The position numbers were made by a program, and so were the translations under genes. Source: CAZAYY01 sp964489525 (GTDB lineage: Bacteria; Chloroflexota; Anaerolineae; Anaerolineales; JABWBV01). Taken from it: DNA of 64,000 nucleotides. A model generated the notes under the pieces. The model was not told where the DNA came from and did not search any database. It saw nothing but the letters and a program-made list of their open reading frames with translations. Below, piece by piece: positions 56,006 to 64,000 of the stretch (its first letter is position 1; each line of letters starts with the position of its first letter). The stretch lies in NCBI GenBank assembly GCA_964489525.1, contig CAZAYY010000003.1:186001-250000 (forward strand), given 5' to 3'.

Positions 56006-57766
56006 ATGACCAGCCAAGTTCTCATTCTTGAAGGCGCCGATTTAGTCGCCAACTTACAAGAACGTTTTGGGGAAGCCGTAAAACCCGACACCCGCGCCGG
56101 TTTTTCCGGTTGTATTGTAGACCCGGCCAACCTGGTGGATTTTGCCCGGGTAATTCGAGATGAATACGGGTATGATTACCTCTCCTCGGTTACCGGGGTA
56201 GATTACCTGCCCGAAGGCAAAATGGAAGTTGTTTACCACGCTTACCGCTCCACGGGCGGTGCAGCGCTGATCTTCAAAGCCCAGGCGCCGCGTGAAAACC
56301 CCGGCCTGCCCTCTCTGGTGGAAGTATTCCCCGGCGCCGATTTCCAGGAACGCGAAGCCTGGGACCTGTTGGGCATCCGGTTTGAAAACCACCCCAATCT
56401 GAAGCGCATCTTAATGTGGGAAGGCTTCGATGGCTTCCCGCTGCGCAAAGATTGGAAAGAAGCCTATTTTGAAGAAGAAACCAAGCCCTTCGGCAGCCGC
56501 TGGCCGGGCGGCGAAATTCGCCGGGTGGAAGACAACCTGCCGTTCAAAGGCAACACCGACTACCCCGCCGGGTTCAACCCCGACACCTGGACCCGGGAAG
56601 CCGATGCAGAAACCTACAAAAACCTGGAAACCCCCATTTTTGAGGAAGAAGACCGGCTCGACACCGACCAGATTGTGGTCAACATGGGCCCGCAGCACCC
56701 CTCCACCCATGGTGTGTTCCGCATGGCGGTTCGCCTGGATGGTGAAACCATTACCAAGCTCGAACCCGTCATGGGCTACCTGCACCGCAACCACGAAAAA
56801 ATTGGCGAACGCAACACCTTCTTAATGAACATCCCCTTCACCGACCGGCTGGATTACCTCTCTTCAATGAGCAACAACTGGGGGTATGTCTCTGCCGTCG
56901 AAAAACTGATGGGCCCCAAAGGTGCTCCACCGCCGCGTGCCGAATACCTGCGTGTGATCATGGCCGAACTGACCCGCGTGGCCAACCATCTGTGGTTTGT
57001 CGGCTTCTTGCTCAACGACCTGGGTGCCTTCTTCACTCCGGCGCTGTATGCCATCCAGGAACGGGAACTGATCCTGGATATTTTCGAGGCTGTGGCTGGC
57101 TCGCGCATGATGTGCAATTACTACCGCTTCGGCGGTGTGGCCCGCGACCTGCCGCCCGGCACCTTAGACGCCATTAAAAACCTGGTTTTCGAGCGCCTGC
57201 CTCGCAAAGTGGAAGACCTCGAACGCTACCTGTCCCAAAATGAAATTATCCGGATGCGCACCGAAGGTGTTGGAATTTTGACCCCGGAAGATGCCATTGC
57301 CTACTCCGCCGCCGGGCCTGTGCTGCGGGCTTCCGGGGTTCCCTACGATGTCCGCCGGGCTGACCCCTATGGCATTTACGAGCAGTTTGACTTTGACGTG
57401 GCCGTACGCTACCACGGCGATGTCTACGATCGCTACCTCGTTCGGCTCGACGAAGTCCACCAAAGCCTGCGCATTTTGCAGCAAGCCCTGCGCAACCTGC
57501 CCGAAGGCGAAATCATCAACGGCAAGCCGCAGTACCAGGTGCGTGTTCCCGCAGGCGAAGCCTACGGGCGTGTCGAAGGACCTAAAGGCGAGCTGGGCTT
57601 TTATGTCGTCTCAAATGGCAAAGCCAACCCCTGGCGCTACCACATCCGCGCCCCATCCTTTATCAACCTGACTGCCCTGGAACGCATGTGCCTGGGCACC
57701 AAAGTGGCCGACGCTGTGGTCATTCTCGGTTCAATTGATATTGTGTTGGGTGAAACCGACCGGTAG
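56006..57766 (+). CDS. nuoCD: NADH-quinone oxidoreductase subunits C and D, fused
   Basis: The 586-residue protein joins NuoC (about 1-160; DYLSSVTGVDY, EREAWDLLGIRFENHPNLKR, GFPLRKDW) and NuoD (about 219-586; VNMGPQHPSTHGVFR, the quinone-site His/Pro loop, and the C-terminal DIVLGETDR). They form part of the peripheral arm near the quinone site. GGAGG at 55994-55998 sets the start at 56006, although an ATG at 55988 overlaps the nuoB stop. C-D fusion is known in some lineages such as enterobacteria. NuoE, F, G and the membrane subunits are not found nearby. Confidence 0.95.
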   Translation: MTSQVLILEGADLVANLQERFGEAVKPDTRAGFSGCIVDPANLVDFARVIRDEYGYDYLSSVTGVDYLPEGKMEVVYHAYRSTGGAALIFKAQAPRENPGLPSLVEVFPGADFQEREAWDLLGIRFENHPNLKRILMWEGFDGFPLRKDWKEAYFEEETKPFGSRWPGGEIRRVEDNLPFKGNTDYPAGFNPDTWTREADAETYKNLETPIFEEEDRLDTDQIVVNMGPQHPSTHGVFRMAVRLDGETITKLEPVMGYLHRNHEKIGERNTFLMNIPFTDRLDYLSSMSNNWGYVSAVEKLMGPKGAPPPRAEYLRVIMAELTRVANHLWFVGFLLNDLGAFFTPALYAIQERELILDIFEAVAGSRMMCNYYRFGGVARDLPPGTLDAIKNLVFERLPRKVEDLERYLSQNEIIRMRTEGVGILTPEDAIAYSAAGPVLRASGVPYDVRRADPYGIYEQFDFDVAVRYHGDVYDRYLVRLDEVHQSLRILQQALRNLPEGEIINGKPQYQVRVPAGEAYGRVEGPKGELGFYVVSNGKANPWRYHIRAPSFINLTALERMCLGTKVADAVVILGSIDIVLGETDR

Positions 57767-57799
57767 TCGTAAGCGCAAATTTTAGACGGAGATAAACAC

Positions 57800-58387
57800 A
57801 TGTACGGACAAGGAATTATACAAGGCCTGATGGTGACGCTCAAACACTTTTTGAACACCTACACCAAAAGCAACATGAGCAGCACCGATGGGATTGAATA
57901 TCGCACCAGCCACGAAGTGGAAGGGTTGTTTACGGTGCAATATCCTGAAGAAAAACTGCCCATTCCGGAAGAATTTCGCTATGTTCCCTTCCTGGTATAT
58001 GAAGAAGGCGAAAATGGCGAACAGAATGACCGCTGTACGTCGTGCGGCATTTGCGCCAAGGTTTGCCCGCCCCAGTGCATTTGGATTGTGCGCACCAACG
58101 ACCCAGAAACTGGCCGCCCTGTGCCAGAACCGGAAAACTTCTTTATTGATATTGATATCTGCATGAACTGTGGGTTGTGCGCCGAGTTCTGCCCGTTTGA
58201 CGCCATTAAGATGGATCACGATTATGAAATGTCGGTATACAACCGGCTGGAACGCAACATTCACGATAAAGCCCGGCTTTCGCGCCCGGTTTCGTATTAC
58301 GCCAGCATTCGTCCGCTGAACTACGCCCGTGAAGAAGAAGCCCGCCGCGAGGCCGAGGCGAAAAAATCGGCCAAGCGCGGCGCATAA
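57800..58387 (+). CDS. nuoI: NADH-quinone oxidoreductase subunit I
   Basis: The 195-residue protein has two 4Fe-4S motifs: C79-x2-C-x2-C-x3-C89 (CTSCGICAKVCP) and C121-x2-C-x2-C-x3-C131 (CMNCGLCAEFCP), which hold clusters N6a and N6b of complex I. The N-terminal helix and the following ERFRGLHxL-like region are weak but present as a membrane-associated start. The C-terminus is a charged Glu/Arg/Lys tail. It is 33 nt after nuoCD in the same operon. Confidence 0.93.
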   Translation: MYGQGIIQGLMVTLKHFLNTYTKSNMSSTDGIEYRTSHEVEGLFTVQYPEEKLPIPEEFRYVPFLVYEEGENGEQNDRCTSCGICAKVCPPQCIWIVRTNDPETGRPVPEPENFFIDIDICMNCGLCAEFCPFDAIKMDHDYEMSVYNRLERNIHDKARLSRPVSYYASIRPLNYAREEEARREAEAKKSAKRGA

Positions 58388-58395
58388 ACCCGCGC

Positions 58396-58719
58396 ATGGT
58401 CCATCGCAATACTGATGCTCTCTTCCCCATCCGAGCGCTGCCGGCCCTGCGCGGGCTGCGCAGCGCTCCATGGGATGAACTGGTTGCATTCGTGGAAGCC
58501 CAGCCTTCGGGCTCACCTGAGCAGCTTGCATTCGTTTTAATGATTGCCCGGCTGGCAAGCTGCCAGAATTGTGATTGGGATTCATACCGGGCATTCCAGG
58601 GCTGCAGCGAATGCGCCGCTGCTGCGGTTCGTCGTTTTCGCGGCGATGACGAAGCCCTAAAAAAACTGTTTAACGCTGCTCAAAAAGAAGTTCACCTCTT
58701 TTTATCTGAAGACAAATAA
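58396..58719 (+). CDS. Small conserved-looking protein with two CxxC motifs
   Basis: The 107-residue protein is not recognised. Its middle has Cys56/Cys59 (CQNC) and Cys70/Cys73 (CSEC), separated by 10 residues, as in a zinc or Fe-S site or a redox pair, then basic RRFRGDDEALKKLF and a helical tail. No signal peptide or membrane helix is seen. It starts 8 nt after nuoI and 18 nt before the Mrp-like gene, so it is co-transcribed with iron-sulfur genes and may help in cluster handling (inference). Confidence 0.7.
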   Translation: MVHRNTDALFPIRALPALRGLRSAPWDELVAFVEAQPSGSPEQLAFVLMIARLASCQNCDWDSYRAFQGCSECAAAAVRRFRGDDEALKKLFNAAQKEVHLFLSEDK

Positions 58720-58737
58720 ATTTCTAAAAGGAATCGA

Positions 58738-59850
58738 ATGGGATTATTTAATCGAAACAAAGACAACAAACCCGAATCCATCTCGACCGACGCAGTGCTT
58801 ACCCTGCTCCGAAAAGTGATGGACCCGGAACTAAAACAAGACCTGGTCACCCTGAACATGGTTCAGGATATTAAAATCAATGGCGGCAAAGTGGCGCTCA
58901 AAGTCATGCTCACCACGCCAGCCTGCCCGTATAAAACCCAGCTAGAAAGTGAAATCGGGGCGGCACTCAACAGCCTGCCTGGTTTTGAGGGTGTGGAGGT
59001 GCATTGGGGTGCCAATGTGCCCTCCGATGGCCGTCAGCGCGGCCTGGCGGAAATGCCCATTCGCAACGCCATTGCCGTAGCATCTGGCAAGGGCGGCGTG
59101 GGAAAAAGCACGGTTGCCGTCAACCTGGCAGTGGTGTTGGCCCAAAGCGGTGCTCGTGTGGGGCTGTTAGACGCGGATATTTACGGTCCCAACGTGCCCA
59201 CCATGCTCGGGCTGGACCAGCTTCCCCCTCCCAAAAACAACAAAATGACCCCGGCAGAAGCTTATGGCGTCAAGGTGATGTCCATTGGCTTTCTGGTGCC
59301 GCCTGGCCAACCGCTGATCTGGCGTGGGCCGATGCTGCATACGGCCATTCGCCAGTTTGTGGCGGATGTGGCCTGGGGCGAACTGGATTACCTGGTGGTA
59401 GACCTGCCCCCAGGCACAGGGGATGCTCCGCTGAGCGTGGCCCAATCGCTGCCCCTCTCGGGCGGGGTCATTGTCACCCTGCCCCAACAAGTTTCCCTGG
59501 ATGACGCCCGGCGCGGGTTGGAGATGTTCCGCCAGCTGGAAGTAGAAATTTTCGGCGTGGTAGAAAACATGAGCTACCTGGAACTGCCCGACGGCAGCCG
59601 GATGGATGTATTTGGCGCTGGCGGCGGCGAACGCCTGGCTCGCGAAGCCAATGTACCTTACATCGGCGCCATTCCAATGGACCCCTCCGTGCGCATGGGC
59701 GGCGATTCAGGCAAACCAGTGGTCATTTCCCAACCCGAATCCGCCGTGGCCCGGGCCATTCAGAAAATCGGGCAGGATGTTGCCGCTCGAGTCAGCATGG
59801 CAGCACTGCGCGCCACGCGCAATGCTGTCCCCATCCGCTTTGTAGAATAA
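58738..59850 (+). CDS. mrp: Mrp/ApbC-type P-loop ATPase (Fe-S carrier family) lacking the CxxC
   Basis: The 370-residue protein has an N-terminal DUF59 (MIP18-like) domain (about 15-90, DPELKQDLVTLNMV and TTPACPYK) and a deviant Walker A ASGKGGVGKST near residue 115, then LLDADIYGPNVPTM and DLPPGTGD. These are features of Mrp/ApbC Fe-S carrier proteins. The usual CxxC after ENMSY, which binds the bridging cluster, is replaced by ELPDG, so cluster binding must differ or be lost. AAAGGAAT precedes the ATG. It follows the nuo genes and the CxxC protein. Confidence 0.9.
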   Translation: MGLFNRNKDNKPESISTDAVLTLLRKVMDPELKQDLVTLNMVQDIKINGGKVALKVMLTTPACPYKTQLESEIGAALNSLPGFEGVEVHWGANVPSDGRQRGLAEMPIRNAIAVASGKGGVGKSTVAVNLAVVLAQSGARVGLLDADIYGPNVPTMLGLDQLPPPKNNKMTPAEAYGVKVMSIGFLVPPGQPLIWRGPMLHTAIRQFVADVAWGELDYLVVDLPPGTGDAPLSVAQSLPLSGGVIVTLPQQVSLDDARRGLEMFRQLEVEIFGVVENMSYLELPDGSRMDVFGAGGGERLAREANVPYIGAIPMDPSVRMGGDSGKPVVISQPESAVARAIQKIGQDVAARVSMAALRATRNAVPIRFVE

Positions 59851-59872
59851 ACCAGAACCCAACGAGGCAAAC

Positions 59873-60865
59873 ATGGAAGATAACCCCAAAATCCCTGAAA
59901 ACACACCACCACCCCCGCCGCCTAAAATAAACCCGCCCAGAGGGCCGCAGAGCAAACCCAGCCTGGTTGTAGGCATTCGCTTTCAAAAACTCGGTAAAGC
60001 CTACCACTTTGATGCCAGCGCGTTCCCCCAGGTTAAGGTAGGGGATCATGCTGTGGTACGCACCAAGCGCGGCCGCCAACTAGGGCAGATTGTTCAGATT
60101 GTAGACCCGGAAACTGCTCCAAAAGACGGCTCTCTGCGCCCAATGGAACGCATTGCCACAGCAAAAGACATGGTAATGCGCCAGACCTGGCAACAACGCG
60201 AGTTAGAAGTGACCATTACTTGCCGGGCTGCTGTTTCTGAAGCCGGGCTGCGCGACATCAAAGTCATTTCATCCGAATTCAGCTTTGACGGAAAAAACCT
60301 GGCGGTGATGTACAGCTATGAATTGGAAGGCAAACCCGACCTGAAGCCCATCCGACAGGCTGCCCAGGCCCTGCACCCCAAAGCCAATGTCGAGCTGCAC
60401 CTGATTGGGCCGCGCGATGTAGCCCGCATCCTGGGTGGGTTGGGGGCTTGCGGCCTTGAAACCCGCTGCTGCTCCAAATTTCTGACAGAGTTTAGCCCCA
60501 TATCCATCAAAATGGCCAAAGCCCAGGGGATTTCGCTCAACCCCTCGGAAATTACCGGGATGTGCGGCCGCCTGCGCTGCTGCCTGATTTACGAATATGA
60601 GCAGTACGTAGAAGCCCGCAAAACCCTGCCCAAGCAAAACAAACGGGTGGTCACACCCCGCGGCGAGGGCAAGGTGCTTGATGTTTACCCGCTCAAACAA
60701 TCGGTCATTGTGGAAATCCTAGAAGTAGGGCGGTTCGAATTTATGAAACATGAAATTGAACCCTGGGACGAGCTAGAAGCCCTGCGGCGCAAATCCGAAG
60801 CCCCCTGCGACCGTCACGAAAGCGGTGGATGCGACTGCGGCAAAGCCCGCCCCAAAAACCAATAG
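59873..60865 (+). CDS. PSP1-domain protein (RicT/YaaT-like)
   Basis: The 330-residue protein has a Pro-rich N-terminus, then a PSP1 domain with the Cys-rich core: GLETRCCSKFL and GMCGRLRCCLIYEYEQY. RicT/YaaT proteins form the RicAFT complex in Bacillus, which holds Fe-S clusters and acts in RNA processing. A second Cys group (CDRHESGGCDCG) lies at the C-terminal end. It is 22 nt after the Mrp-like gene. The role of single PSP1 proteins outside Firmicutes is not established. Confidence 0.85.
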   Translation: MEDNPKIPENTPPPPPPKINPPRGPQSKPSLVVGIRFQKLGKAYHFDASAFPQVKVGDHAVVRTKRGRQLGQIVQIVDPETAPKDGSLRPMERIATAKDMVMRQTWQQRELEVTITCRAAVSEAGLRDIKVISSEFSFDGKNLAVMYSYELEGKPDLKPIRQAAQALHPKANVELHLIGPRDVARILGGLGACGLETRCCSKFLTEFSPISIKMAKAQGISLNPSEITGMCGRLRCCLIYEYEQYVEARKTLPKQNKRVVTPRGEGKVLDVYPLKQSVIVEILEVGRFEFMKHEIEPWDELEALRRKSEAPCDRHESGGCDCGKARPKNQ

Positions 60866-60877
60866 TGGAGACCAACC

Positions 60878-62059
60878 ATGAACGACTTTTACACCCAGGC
60901 GCAAGAACTGTTTGACTACACCCAGGCGCTGCGGCGCGATTTTCACCAACACCCGGAACTGGGCTTCAAAGAATTTCGGACTGCGGGCATTGTGGCCCGT
61001 CAGTTAAGCGAACTGGGGTTAGAAGTCACCACCGGAATCGCTGAAACCGGCGTGGTAGGCTTAATTGAAGGCAAAGGCCCCGGCCCTGTGGTGCTGCTGC
61101 GCTTCGATATGGACGCCCTGCCCATTCACGAAACCACTGGCGCGGCCTATGCCTCCGGCACCCCTGGCGTGATGCACGCCTGCGGCCATGATGGCCATAC
61201 CGCCATCGGCCTGACCGTAGCACGCTTGCTGCATGCCGCACGCGATCAGTTTAACGGCACAGTCAAACTGGTTTTTCAACCGGCAGAAGAAGGCCTGGGC
61301 GGTGCCGCCCGGATGGTAGAGGCGGGTGTGCTGCAAAACCCCCGCCCGGATGTCAGCCTGGCCTGCCACATCTGGAACGACAAACCCCTTGGCTGGATTG
61401 GTGTCACCAACGGCCCGGCCATGGCTGCTGCAGAAGTCTTTAAAATCAAAATCACCGGCTACGGCGGCCATGGCGCCGCCCCCCACACCACCAAAGACCC
61501 GGTGGTGGCGGCAGCCCAAATCATCACTGCACTGCAGAGTATTGTGGCGCGCAACGTAGACCCGCTGCAAACTGCTGTGGTCAGCGTCACTGCCATTCAC
61601 GGCGGCGACGCTTTCAACGTCATCCCGGCAGCGGTGGAAATGCAGGGCACCATTCGCACTTTTTTGCCCGAAGTGCAGGCCCTGGTGATGCGCCGTTTTG
61701 AGGAAATTGTGCAAGGCGTTTCTTCGGCTTTGGGCTGCCAGGCCGAAATCAGCCTGCGCGGCGTCACCCCAGCTGTGATCAACCACCTGGAAACCGCCAG
61801 TCGCGTCCAGCAGGTGGCCAGCCGCCTGCTGCCAGACCACAACCTGGTCACCAGCGAGCGCACCATGGGCTCGGAAGACGCAGCCTTCTTTATGCAAGAC
61901 ATCCCCGGCTGCTACTTCTTTGTCGGCTCGGCCAACCCAGAGAAGAACCTGAACGCGCCCCATCACAACCCCAAGTTTGACTTTGATGAAGGCGTTCTGC
62001 CGCGCGCTGCGGGTCTGATGGCCGCTGCTGCCCTCGACTTTCTTGCACCTTCGGATTAA
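60878..62059 (+). CDS. M20-family amidohydrolase (hippurate hydrolase/N-acyl-amino-acid hydrolase type)
   Basis: The 393-residue protein has the M20D layout: FHQHPELGFKE, the metal-binding MHACGHDGHTA, QPAEEGLGGA, ACHIWNDKPLG and the dimerisation domain from GYGGHGAAPHTT. Members remove acyl groups from amino acids or cleave hippurate and indole-3-acetyl conjugates. No signal peptide. It is co-directional with the PSP1 gene (12-nt gap) and the binding-protein gene (5-nt gap), so it belongs to the same run. Confidence 0.9.
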   Translation: MNDFYTQAQELFDYTQALRRDFHQHPELGFKEFRTAGIVARQLSELGLEVTTGIAETGVVGLIEGKGPGPVVLLRFDMDALPIHETTGAAYASGTPGVMHACGHDGHTAIGLTVARLLHAARDQFNGTVKLVFQPAEEGLGGAARMVEAGVLQNPRPDVSLACHIWNDKPLGWIGVTNGPAMAAAEVFKIKITGYGGHGAAPHTTKDPVVAAAQIITALQSIVARNVDPLQTAVVSVTAIHGGDAFNVIPAAVEMQGTIRTFLPEVQALVMRRFEEIVQGVSSALGCQAEISLRGVTPAVINHLETASRVQQVASRLLPDHNLVTSERTMGSEDAAFFMQDIPGCYFFVGSANPEKNLNAPHHNPKFDFDEGVLPRAAGLMAAAALDFLAPSD

Positions 62060-62064
62060 ATATC

Positions 62065-62964
62065 ATGCCTGGCGCCAATGGCCATCGGAAAACCATCGAG
62101 TTCGACCGGCCGCCCGAGCGGGTGGTGTCTCTGGTGCCCTCCATTACCGAGAGCCTGTTTGCCCTCGGATTTGGAGATTCCCTGGTTGGCTGCACCGATT
62201 ACTGCATCCACCCGGCCGCGGGTGTGTCCCGGCTGACCCGGGTGGGCGGAACCAAAAACGCCCGCGTTTCAGACATCCTCGCCCTCAACCCCGACCTGGT
62301 GATTGCCAATAAAGAAGAGAACACACCCGAAATTGTGTTGGGACTGGAAGAACAGCGCATCAAAACCTGGCTGCTTTTTCCAAAAACCGTGCGCGAAGCT
62401 GTGGACGACCTTTGGCGGCTCGTGGGCGTGTACCGCAGCAAAGAGGCCGCCATCCGGGTGGAAACCCTGGAATTTGCCTTTGAATGGGCCCAGGCCGCCA
62501 GCGCCAGCAGCCCGCGCACACGGGTGTTTTGCCCCATCTGGCAAGACCAAACCGCCGCCGGGGTGTTATGGTGGATGACCTTTAACCAACACACCTACCC
62601 CGGCGACCTGCTGCACCTGCTGGGTGGAACCAACATCTTTGCCAACCGCCAGCGGCACTATCCCCTGGCCGCCGACCTGGGTGAAGCACCCCGGGAAGAC
62701 CCCGGGGAACGCGACACCCGCTACCCCCGCGTCACCCTGGATGAAGTGATTGCCGCCGACCCGGAACTGATTTTGCTGCCCAGCGAACCCTTTGCTTATG
62801 ACGCAACCCACCGCCAGCAGCTGCTTGGGCTGCTGGCCAGCACATCCGCCGCCCGCAGTGAGCAGGTTTTCCTTGTAGATGGCTCCCTGCTCACCTGGCA
62901 CGGCACCCGCTTGGGGTTGGCGCTGCAGCAGCTTTCGCAGTTTTTCAGCCAAACAGGCGGCTGA
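62065..62964 (+). CDS. BtuF-like helical-backbone metal receptor protein without signal peptide
   Basis: The 299-residue protein has the vitamin-B12/siderophore-binding fold of ABC class III binding proteins: RVVSLVPSITESLFALGFGD near the N-terminus, VGGTKNARVSDILALNPDLV, a connecting helix, and GLALQQLSQFF at the end. The N-terminus is polar (MPGANGHRK), with no signal peptide or lipobox, so the product is cytoplasmic as annotated. It starts 5 nt after the M20 gene stop. It could bind a corrinoid or heme-like ligand inside the cell, or it could be a family member with a non-transport role. Confidence 0.8.
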   Translation: MPGANGHRKTIEFDRPPERVVSLVPSITESLFALGFGDSLVGCTDYCIHPAAGVSRLTRVGGTKNARVSDILALNPDLVIANKEENTPEIVLGLEEQRIKTWLLFPKTVREAVDDLWRLVGVYRSKEAAIRVETLEFAFEWAQAASASSPRTRVFCPIWQDQTAAGVLWWMTFNQHTYPGDLLHLLGGTNIFANRQRHYPLAADLGEAPREDPGERDTRYPRVTLDEVIAADPELILLPSEPFAYDATHRQQLLGLLASTSAARSEQVFLVDGSLLTWHGTRLGLALQQLSQFFSQTGG

Positions 62965-63080
62965 CCCCGGCAGATTTGTTTCAAGGGTCACCCTGGCTGA
63001 GTTGAATGGCGAAACCAATCGTAAAAATCACCATCCCCCACATCTACAAATTTCCATCCAAAGCATAGGAGCAATACAAG

Positions 63081-63866
63081 ATGCAGCAATCTAACCCGAT
63101 CGGGCCAGAACGAAAAGTGAGTTTTTTAGGCAGCGCAGCGATTGATGGCGCACCTGTGGCCTATGTAATTACCCTGGCGGCTGTGGTGGCCGCACTGGCT
63201 TTCTTCCCCATGTCTGTGGTCATCGCCATTGGCGGCAGTTTTCCAATGAGCCAGGGCGTCTTGGGGTTGGTGGGTTGGGTGTTGGGGCCGGTGGCAGGGG
63301 CGGTGGCTTCTGGTGTTGGGGCTTTGATTGGCGTTTTTCTCGCCCCACACACGGCCGGAATTCCCCTGGTGCGCGTGGGGGGTTCAATTATCGCTTCCTT
63401 CGCCGCCGGCACCATGGTGTTGGGCGGCAAGCGCCAGAAATGGTGGCTGGGGGTTTGGCTGTTTATTTTGGCTGCATTTATATATTTTATTTACCGGGCC
63501 CTGGTGATCAACCAGGTTGGGCTTTGGCCGGTGGTGGCGGGTTCGTTTATCAACTGGTCATCTCTGCTGTTGTTTGCCTTGCCCACCCGCACCCTGGTTG
63601 CCCGTTGGATTCACAGCAGCAGTTGGGGGTTGGTTGCCGCCGGTCTGGCCCTGGGCACCTGGACGGTGTACGGGTTGACCCATACCTTTTCGGCAGCGGT
63701 CACCTACCATATGTTCAACTGGCCAGAAGAAGTTTGGATTGCCCTCATTCCCACCATTCCATTTGAAAACCTGCTGCGAGCCGCGATTGCAATCATCATC
63801 GGTGGGGGCGTAATTGCCGGGCTGCGCGCTTTGGGGCTGGTCCGGCCCCAACACGCCATTTATTGA
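63081..63866 (+). CDS. ECF-type transporter S component
   Basis: The 261-residue protein has about six membrane helices with the Gly/Ala-rich first helix pattern (ITLAAVVAALAFFPMSVVI) and a GPVAGAVASGVGALIGVFLA segment of ECF substrate-binding subunits. The next frame, overlapping its stop by 1 nt, is an ABC ATPase, which supports this call. The substrate cannot be assigned. GGAGC lies before the ATG. Confidence 0.78.
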   Translation: MQQSNPIGPERKVSFLGSAAIDGAPVAYVITLAAVVAALAFFPMSVVIAIGGSFPMSQGVLGLVGWVLGPVAGAVASGVGALIGVFLAPHTAGIPLVRVGGSIIASFAAGTMVLGGKRQKWWLGVWLFILAAFIYFIYRALVINQVGLWPVVAGSFINWSSLLLFALPTRTLVARWIHSSSWGLVAAGLALGTWTVYGLTHTFSAAVTYHMFNWPEEVWIALIPTIPFENLLRAAIAIIIGGGVIAGLRALGLVRPQHAIY

Positions 63867-64000
63867 TGCACCCACAGCCCGGTTTTTCTGCCCTTTCCGC
63901 AGCAAGTTCCCAACCCGGCAGCCCACTGCTCGAATTCAGGGATGTTTCTTACCAATACCCCCAATCGGCCGGGTATGCGCTGCTGAACGTAAACCTGGCA
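63866..64000 (+). CDS. ECF transporter ATPase, N-terminal part (runs off the window)
   Basis: The first 45 codons are visible. After a Ser/Ala-rich start, LLEFRDVSYQYPQSAGYALL matches the beta-strand start of ABC ATPases of the ECF type. The start overlaps the S-component stop (TGATG). The Walker A would follow beyond the right edge. Confidence 0.8.
   Translation, partial: MHPQPGFSALSAASSQPGSPLLEFRDVSYQYPQSAGYALLNVNLA

Overview
The window looks like a chromosomal piece of a Chloroflexota bacterium, most probably of the Anaerolineae (inference, no phylogeny was run). The reasons are the very large GAF-repeat signalling proteins, the CSLREA-type secreted beta-helix protein, B12-dependent ribonucleotide reductase, small TATAAT promoters placed almost on the start codon, and dispersed palindromic repeats between operons. 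A 10-N gap at 4926-4935, flanked by a 29-bp direct repeat, indicates a scaffolded draft or metagenome assembly.

Layout. 1-4800: end of fusA, a substrate-binding protein without signal peptide, and a leftward operon of M24 peptidase, alpha/beta hydrolase and PAP2 phosphatase. 4800-8200: the assembly gap, then a Fur-family regulator with a clear operator in front of an ECF nickel/cobalt transporter (cbiM-PDGLE, cbiQ, cbiO). 8200-14500: secreted CSLREA beta-helix protein behind a CRP-like palindrome, SPOUT methyltransferase, patatin, SDR epimerase and MATE exporter. 14500-19500: FHA-FHA-LCAT hydrolase convergent with a Ser/Thr kinase, then a DUF5666 protein. 19700-24500: an unusual operon of a PaaK-like ligase, a tandem PaaK-PaaK fusion and a deoxynucleoside kinase. 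24600-27830: nrdR-nrdJ. 28100-32760: YibE/F, beta-lactamase-like hydrolase, UDP-glucose dehydrogenase, tRNA-Gly(CCC). 32760-33577: about 800 bp of gene-free repeat relics.

33578-54191 is the most striking part. A co-directional, tightly spaced run encodes two single receivers, a 6-TM GAF sensor, a 2387-residue HAMP protein with about 11 GAF domains and no kinase, a 2644-residue PAS/GAF hybrid histidine kinase, a threonine-synthase-like PLP enzyme fused to a receiver domain, and an EamA-type exporter. There is one kinase, four clear receivers and one degenerate receiver. This suggests that a phosphorelay acts directly on an amino-acid enzyme, which I do not recognise as a described system.

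54206-64000 is an iron-sulfur/respiration block. A SufR-like Cys-containing regulator diverges from iscX, nuoB, nuoCD, nuoI, a CxxC protein, an Mrp-type P-loop ATPase lacking the usual CxxC, and a PSP1 protein. An M20 amidohydrolase, a BtuF-like binding protein without signal peptide, and the start of a second ECF transporter follow.
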